Source of the DNA: Pseudomonadota bacterium
GTDB taxonomy: Bacteria; SZUA-182; DTGQ01
Assembly: GCA_030625085.1 (NCBI GenBank)
Contig: DAOURK010000035.1
Span: 1 to 34,974 of the forward strand
Reading direction: 5' to 3'
Length of the DNA stretch: 34,974 bases
Numbering within the stretch: the first letter of the stretch is position 1; the number at the start of each line of letters is the position of its first letter. The notes under the pieces were generated by a model, which saw only the letters and a program-made list of their open reading frames with translations, did no database searches and was not told the origin of the DNA. Positions 30,919 to 34,974 of this stretch are shown here, in pieces. The position numbers were made by a program, and so were the translations under genes.

Positions 30919-32894
30919 TTACCTATAACTCCAATAGTATCCAATAGATTTTCCTTTTCTTTTTTTCTATCTTCCCAAAGGTTTGTTGCTTGCTGAAGGT
31001 CCCTAATAAGAGGGCATTCAGGAAGATTCTGTAAGAATATTTTACCATAGGATTTTGTGAGAAGACGACGATCCAAAATACAAAGAAGGCCTCGATCTTG
31101 TTGGTTGCGTATTAAACGACCAAGCCCCTGCCGAAGAGCAATGACCGCTCGAGGGACCTGATAGCTGAAAAAAGGATTTTCCTCTGCCTGGCGCAGGAAA
31201 TCAATTCGTGCCTCCACTAAGGGCTCAGTTGGCACTGCAAAGGGGAGTTTGTCAATGACCACACAACTTAAGGCTTCTCCTTGAACATCCACTCCTTGCC
31301 AGAAAGAGGTGGTAGCAAATAAAATTGAATGCACATCTTTTTTGAATTCCATAAGCAAGGTGGTCTTAGGCCGATCCCCCTGTCGTAAAATTCGGTAAGG
31401 AAGCTTTTCATGCAACAATTGATATACCTGATCGAGATTTCTATAACTGGTAAAAAGGATAAAGGCTCGCCCCTTTGATATTTGCACAATCCGGCGTATT
31501 TCCTCTGCTGCTTGTGTAATAAATTGTTCATGCTGTGGGGCCGGCAGATGAGTAGGGACGTATATCATAGTTTGATGAGGATAATCAAAATGGGATTTTA
31601 ATATTAATTCATTACACGATTCCAGACCCAGCCTGGATTTTATATAAACGAATTTTTCATCCACCGAGAGGGTGGCCGAAGTAAGAACAATACGTTTGAT
31701 TTTATCAAATAAAAGCCGTTTTAATTCCCCGGAAACATCAATGGGCGAAGCATGAAGGTATACTGCCTTAACCCGGCTTTCAATCCAGTAAACGTATTCC
31801 GGATCGGACATATCCATAATAAAATGAAGGGATTCTTGAATCTCCTTACAGCGTCGTTCACAGGCAAGGAGAGGGTCGGATTTGGTTTTTAAGCCGGCCA
31901 GTTGACTGCTTAAAATTTCAAGTGAGTTGGTAAATCTTTGGTATTGTTCCATGAATGGCTCAGAGAGCATGTCCGGCCTGAGTCGTTTTTTTTCCATACC
32001 GAGAGGGAATTGTCCAAAAAAGGCGCTCGTGCGCTGATTCAAAAGATTTAAGGTGTCGGTAAGGTTCGAATCTTTGATTTTATCTTGCTCCAATTCCCGG
32101 CCAGTATCCCGAATTAATTCCATAATTTGATAATTACTGACTCCAAGGCCGAAATATTCAGTGGCAATGTCCTCCAATTGATGAGCCTCATCAAATATAA
32201 CGCCATCATAACGAGGGAGGACCTCAGAGGGAGTGGTATCTTTAAGCGACAAATCCGAGAAAAAAAGATGGTGATTAACAATGAGTAAATCAGCTTCAAG
32301 GGCTTCGCGCCGCAGCCGGGTGATAAAACATTCCCTGAATTGTTTACATTTTTGACCGAGGCAAAAATCTTTTTTCGAATTAACCTCTTGCCATAGAGGA
32401 TCATTATCCTGTAAAAAATCTAACTCTGAGCGATCTCCAAATTTTGTTTTGGAAACCCATAATCTCATCTGTTGAAATAATTTTAAAGATCGCTTGGTAT
32501 TGAGCCGCGGCCGGCGGCTGAAATCTTTCCATCGCCTTTGACAAAGATAATTTTCACGGCCCTTTACCTTACAAACTTTAAATTTTTTATTCAGTAAACT
32601 ATGTAATAAAGGTATATCTTTAACAAAAATTTGTTCCTGCAAGTTTTTCGTGCCTGTAGAAATTACCATCTTTTTGGAAATGCAAATGGCGGGAATAAGA
32701 TAAGCCAGTGTTTTTCCGGTTCCGGTCCCTGCTTCTACCAGTAAAGGAGTTTTATCAACTAAAGATGCAGCCACTGCCTTACTCATGGTAATCTGTTCCG
32801 GACGATATTCGTAATATTTAAAAATTTGAGCCAACTTCCCGTGCTGCCCCAAAACAGATTCTATTACCTGCTCCAACTCATGTATAGCTTCCAT
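30915..32894 (-). CDS. DinG/YoaA-type XPD-family DNA helicase
   Basis: A 659-residue superfamily 2 helicase. Walker A is 'VEAGTGTGKTLAYLIPA' and the DEAH box is 'VIFDEAHQLED'. Between them are the iron-sulfur cysteines: 'ENYLCQRRW' and 'DFCLGQKCKQFRECF', four in all. The C-terminal motor has 'RAFILFTSYRNLDQVYQLL', 'TSFWQGVDVQGEALSCVVIDKLPF' and 'RQGLGRLIRNQQDRG' (motif VI). There is no N-terminal exonuclease domain, so it is of the YoaA type. Such helicases unwind R-loops and damaged DNA. It opens a three-gene unit with the HEAT protein and CPBP-like gene, an unusual pairing. Confidence 0.94.
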   Translation of the reverse strand: MEAIHELEQVIESVLGQHGKLAQIFKYYEYRPEQITMSKAVAASLVDKTPLLVEAGTGTGKTLAYLIPAICISKKMVISTGTKNLQEQIFVKDIPLLHSLLNKKFKVCKVKGRENYLCQRRWKDFSRRPRLNTKRSLKLFQQMRLWVSKTKFGDRSELDFLQDNDPLWQEVNSKKDFCLGQKCKQFRECFITRLRREALEADLLIVNHHLFFSDLSLKDTTPSEVLPRYDGVIFDEAHQLEDIATEYFGLGVSNYQIMELIRDTGRELEQDKIKDSNLTDTLNLLNQRTSAFFGQFPLGMEKKRLRPDMLSEPFMEQYQRFTNSLEILSSQLAGLKTKSDPLLACERRCKEIQESLHFIMDMSDPEYVYWIESRVKAVYLHASPIDVSGELKRLLFDKIKRIVLTSATLSVDEKFVYIKSRLGLESCNELILKSHFDYPHQTMIYVPTHLPAPQHEQFITQAAEEIRRIVQISKGRAFILFTSYRNLDQVYQLLHEKLPYRILRQGDRPKTTLLMEFKKDVHSILFATTSFWQGVDVQGEALSCVVIDKLPFAVPTEPLVEARIDFLRQAEENPFFSYQVPRAVIALRQGLGRLIRNQQDRGLLCILDRRLLTKSYGKIFLQNLPECPLIRDLQQATNLWEDRKKEKENLLDTIGVIGK

Positions 32895-33023
32895 TTCAAT
32901 TATTCCCTGTTCCGGTATTTGTCACTTAATACTTTGATTAGAAAGGATCAACAGAATTAACCAGATTTTTTTAATTCATCAATTTTGTTTGTAAAAATAA
33001 AAATTTTTATGTGATTATAATCG

Positions 33024-33845
33024 CTAATTTTTGTTAAAACCTTGTTTGGCCAAAATGCTGATAACCTCTTGAGCAATCTCTTCAATGGACTTGTTGGTAA
33101 CATCGATAATTGGCCAGGCAGGAGGCGTTTTAAAAATAGACTCAGCGTAGGAAACCTCCTTTTGAACGGGTTTCAGGGCTGAATAGGCATTATTTACTTC
33201 CAGATTGAATTTTTCCATACGCTTTTGTCGAATGCTCGCTAACTGTTCAGGTTTAATGGTTAAGGCAACTATCTTTTTTTGATTAATTTGATAGAGTTTT
33301 TCATCCGGCTTTATATCCGGGATAATCGATATATTAGCCACTTTCCATCCTCGATATGACAGATATATACTTAAGGGGGTTTTGGAAGTTCGGGATACCC
33401 CAAGAATAACAATATCTGCCGGATCTAATGAATGCATATTTTGCCCATCGTCATGATCCACAGTAAAGTCGATGGCCTCTATCCGATGATCGTATTCATG
33501 AAGAGAGGGCTTAAAAATACCTGGAATACCTTTTGGCGGGACTTTTAAAAATTCTTCTAATCTATAGAGTAAAGAGCCGAGTAGATCGATAACCGGAACG
33601 TTGGCCTTTCGGCCTTCTTGAACAAGGATTTCCCTTACTGCAGGATGAACAAGGGTATAAACAATAATTGCCTTCCTGTCTACTGCCTCTTGAATGACAC
33701 GACGAATTTTTTCTTCGGTATCAATGTGTGGTTTGGTTTTTATTTCCACCACAATTTTTTGGAATTGAGCTAAAACAGCTTGAATGACTAATTTGGCAGT
33801 GGTGGCTGTGCCGTCTGAAACAGCAAAAATGATAAAATTATCCAT
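33024..33845 (-). CDS. ppsR: Pyruvate, water dikinase regulatory protein (kinase/pyrophosphorylase)
   Basis: A 273-residue DUF299-family bifunctional enzyme. 'FAVSDGTATTAKLVIQAVLAQF' opens the protein as usual and 'ILGVSRTSKTPLSIYLSYRG' near residue 150 is the nucleotide-binding loop of the family. It phosphorylates PEP synthase with ADP to switch it off and removes the phosphate with inorganic phosphate to switch it on. The PEP synthase gene is not in this window. AAGGAG lies nine bases before the ATG. It is 130 bp upstream of the helicase gene on the same strand. Confidence 0.95.
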   Translation of the reverse strand: MDNFIIFAVSDGTATTAKLVIQAVLAQFQKIVVEIKTKPHIDTEEKIRRVIQEAVDRKAIIVYTLVHPAVREILVQEGRKANVPVIDLLGSLLYRLEEFLKVPPKGIPGIFKPSLHEYDHRIEAIDFTVDHDDGQNMHSLDPADIVILGVSRTSKTPLSIYLSYRGWKVANISIIPDIKPDEKLYQINQKKIVALTIKPEQLASIRQKRMEKFNLEVNNAYSALKPVQKEVSYAESIFKTPPAWPIIDVTNKSIEEIAQEVISILAKQGFNKN

Positions 33846-33978
33846 TGAAAAAACTCCTTATTTTTCCTCCCATTATCTCTTATTGAGAATAAGACAGTCA
33901 AGGAAAGAAGTAGCGATTCTCATTAAGATTATTGCCGGGAAGAAGGGAAATATTAGCAGGGGTTGCTTGTAAGGAAGG

Positions 33979-34206
33979 TTACTTCTTTTCCAAAAAATCC
34001 ATGGGGTTAATGTTTGCTTGTTTAAGAATTGCTCTCAACGTACCTTCCGGTATATCACCGGGATGATTAGGAATCGTAGTATAGCGGTCAATTTTTTCAT
34101 TATACCAGATTTCATGACTTCCGGCAGCCTGTCGATCAAATGTGAATCCAAATGATTTTAGCCGTTTTATAATCTGACGATAGCTAAAGCCTGATAGCTT
34201 TCCCAT
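33979..34206 (-). CDS. hicA: HicA-type mRNA interferase toxin
   Basis: A 75-residue HicA/YcfA toxin. 'GFSYRQIIKRLKSFGFTFDRQAAGSHEIWYN' holds the typical first helix and the catalytic His in GSHEIW; 'TTIPNHPGDIPEGTLRAILKQANI' is the C-terminal signature. HicA cleaves mRNA through a double-stranded-RNA-binding-like fold. It begins one base after the hicB stop, so the two are co-translated. All key residues are present. Confidence 0.92.
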   Translation of the reverse strand: MGKLSGFSYRQIIKRLKSFGFTFDRQAAGSHEIWYNEKIDRYTTIPNHPGDIPEGTLRAILKQANINPMDFLEKK

Positions 34207-34207
34207 G

Positions 34208-34438
34208 TTATATATTTACGATCAGCGGATAATCGAAGGAATCATCTACTGCTGATAACTTCAAATTATTTGCTCTTTGTGCGCCTGCCTCCAGCAGTTT
34301 TTTTGCTACATCTCGAGCAATTTCTAATGCTTCTGTAACTGTTCTGCCCTGTGCCACCAACCCTTGTATATCTTCCGAAGTAGCTAAATAAACTCCTTCC
34401 GGTAATTTTTTAATATGAATATTCACTATCTTTTCCAT
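34208..34438 (-). CDS. hicB: HicB-type antitoxin
   Basis: A 76-residue antitoxin with the HicB partial RNase H-like fold: 'LPEGVYLATSEDIQGLVAQGRTVTEALEIARDVAKKLLEA'. There is no C-terminal DNA-binding domain, so autoregulation must use another mode or be weak. It precedes hicA, the order opposite to the classical hicAB. The gene is short for HicB but complete. Confidence 0.88.
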   Translation of the reverse strand: MEKIVNIHIKKLPEGVYLATSEDIQGLVAQGRTVTEALEIARDVAKKLLEAGAQRANNLKLSAVDDSFDYPLIVNI

Positions 34439-34522
34439 AGTTCTTCTACCTTTTTAGTCATTTTTTTTATCTGGTTCCCTTTGCTTCCACTTTATCCAAA
34501 TACGTTATTTTTTTCTTTTATA

Positions 34523-34554
34523 ACTATATCACAAATTTGGCTTGGTTTTGTCAA
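34523..34554 (-). promoter_or_regulatory. Predicted hicBA promoter
   Basis: A perfect TTGACA (34549-34554 on the complement) with possible -10 boxes GATATA (18-bp spacer) or TATAGT (20-bp spacer). A second TTGACA lies about 25 bp further upstream. The -10 choice is uncertain. Confidence 0.35.
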
Positions 34555-34595
34555 GAAAAATTAATAATGCTTGTCAATTGTGGTGCAGTGAGCAA

Positions 34596-34820
34596 CAGCA
34601 GTTCTAATTTTAACATTTTTTAAGCAATCAGGATAAGATTCCCCCAATTTTTTTGAACTATTGAGGGTGACTTTAGATAAAAATTAGATAAAGGGCTTCC
34701 TTAGGTCCAGCAGTTCTAATTTTAACATTTTTTAAGCAATTCAGGATAAGATTCCCCCAATTTTTTTGAACTATTGAGGGTGACTTTAGATAAAAATTAG
34801 ATAAAGGGCTTCCTTAGGTC
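34596..34820. repeat. Tandem duplication, two adjacent copies of a 112-bp unit
   Basis: Copy 1 (34596-34707) and copy 2 (34708-34820) abut and differ by one inserted T. Each contains the hairpin CCCCCAAT-(11)-ATTGAGGG. No gene overlaps them. The rest of this 536-bp end region is AT-rich with no visible coding sequence. Confidence 0.92.
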
Positions 34821-34974
34821 TGTATGAGGATGAGATTTTGGAAGGTTATATGAGATAATTTTTTAGATTACCTGCTAATTTTTCTTGTATGAGAAAAACT
34901 ACCCCCTTTGCCTTTATTCTCACTATCAAAAAAGGGGTAGGTGTGCTTTTGATTTTATGAAAACTTTTTACTTT

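Noticed and set aside
34596-34820. A CRISPR array
   Set aside because: There are only two abutting copies of a 112-bp unit, with no spacers and no cas genes.

Overview
The window is AT-rich chromosomal DNA from an anaerobic bacterium, most likely a Desulfobacterota (deltaproteobacterial) lineage. This is inferred from an hcp cluster with an HcpR-type regulator and its TTGAC-n4-GTCAA operators, a CcsA/ResB cytochrome c maturation pair, a DUF4139 protein, a pyruvate,water dikinase regulator, and many short dispersed repeats of the kind common in that phylum. No rRNA, tRNA, CRISPR array or complete transposase gene was seen.

Region 1 (1-6.8 kb) is a nitrosative-stress module. A Crp/Fnr regulator resembling HcpR (6137-6820, +) diverges from a minus-strand series: cupin, small membrane protein, hybrid cluster protein (hcp), zinc-ribbon/HD protein, dicluster ferredoxin, and an FAD/NAD oxidoreductase. 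The last two could pass electrons to Hcp. Two HcpR-like operators lie between the divergent units; the perfect one sits at -41.5 relative to a predicted promoter for the cupin-hcp side. Mobile DNA has reshaped this region. A 318-bp terminal-inverted-repeat element with a TAA/TTA target duplication interrupts the 3' end of the ferredoxin gene, and removing it restores an in-frame tail. A 53-bp perfect palindrome supplies the stop of the HD gene. A small MITE sits in the hcpR leader and appears to have duplicated its ribosome binding site.

Region 2 (6.8-14 kb) holds a cytidylate-kinase-like protein, an 80-residue coiled-coil protein, a secreted DUF4139 protein, a CpsB/YwqE-type PHP phosphatase, a YifB/ComM AAA+ protein and an unrecognised 353-residue protein. 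Region 3 (14-19.5 kb) is a five-gene YbhGFSR-like exporter operon: membrane fusion protein, two ATPases, two ABC-2 permeases.

Region 4 (19.9-27.1 kb) carries a small secreted protein, a GAF-PAS histidine kinase without an adjacent response regulator, a DUF4921/GalT-like HIT protein, the ccsA-resB pair and an SH3/coiled-coil membrane protein. The ccsA frame has no ATG, GTG or TTG where it should begin; a strong Shine-Dalgarno points to an AUU start, and its haem-handling WWD motif is degenerate. Region 5 (27.3-34.5 kb) has a CPA-type antiporter, a dinG-like helicase / HEAT-repeat membrane protein / CPBP-like protein operon with ATGA overlaps, the PEP-synthase regulator, and a hicB-hicA toxin-antitoxin pair followed by a fresh 112-bp tandem duplication.

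Five copies of one MITE family (two subfamilies plus one longer composite) and several other dispersed repeats occupy most of the longer intergenic gaps. They are the clearest unannotated structure in the window.
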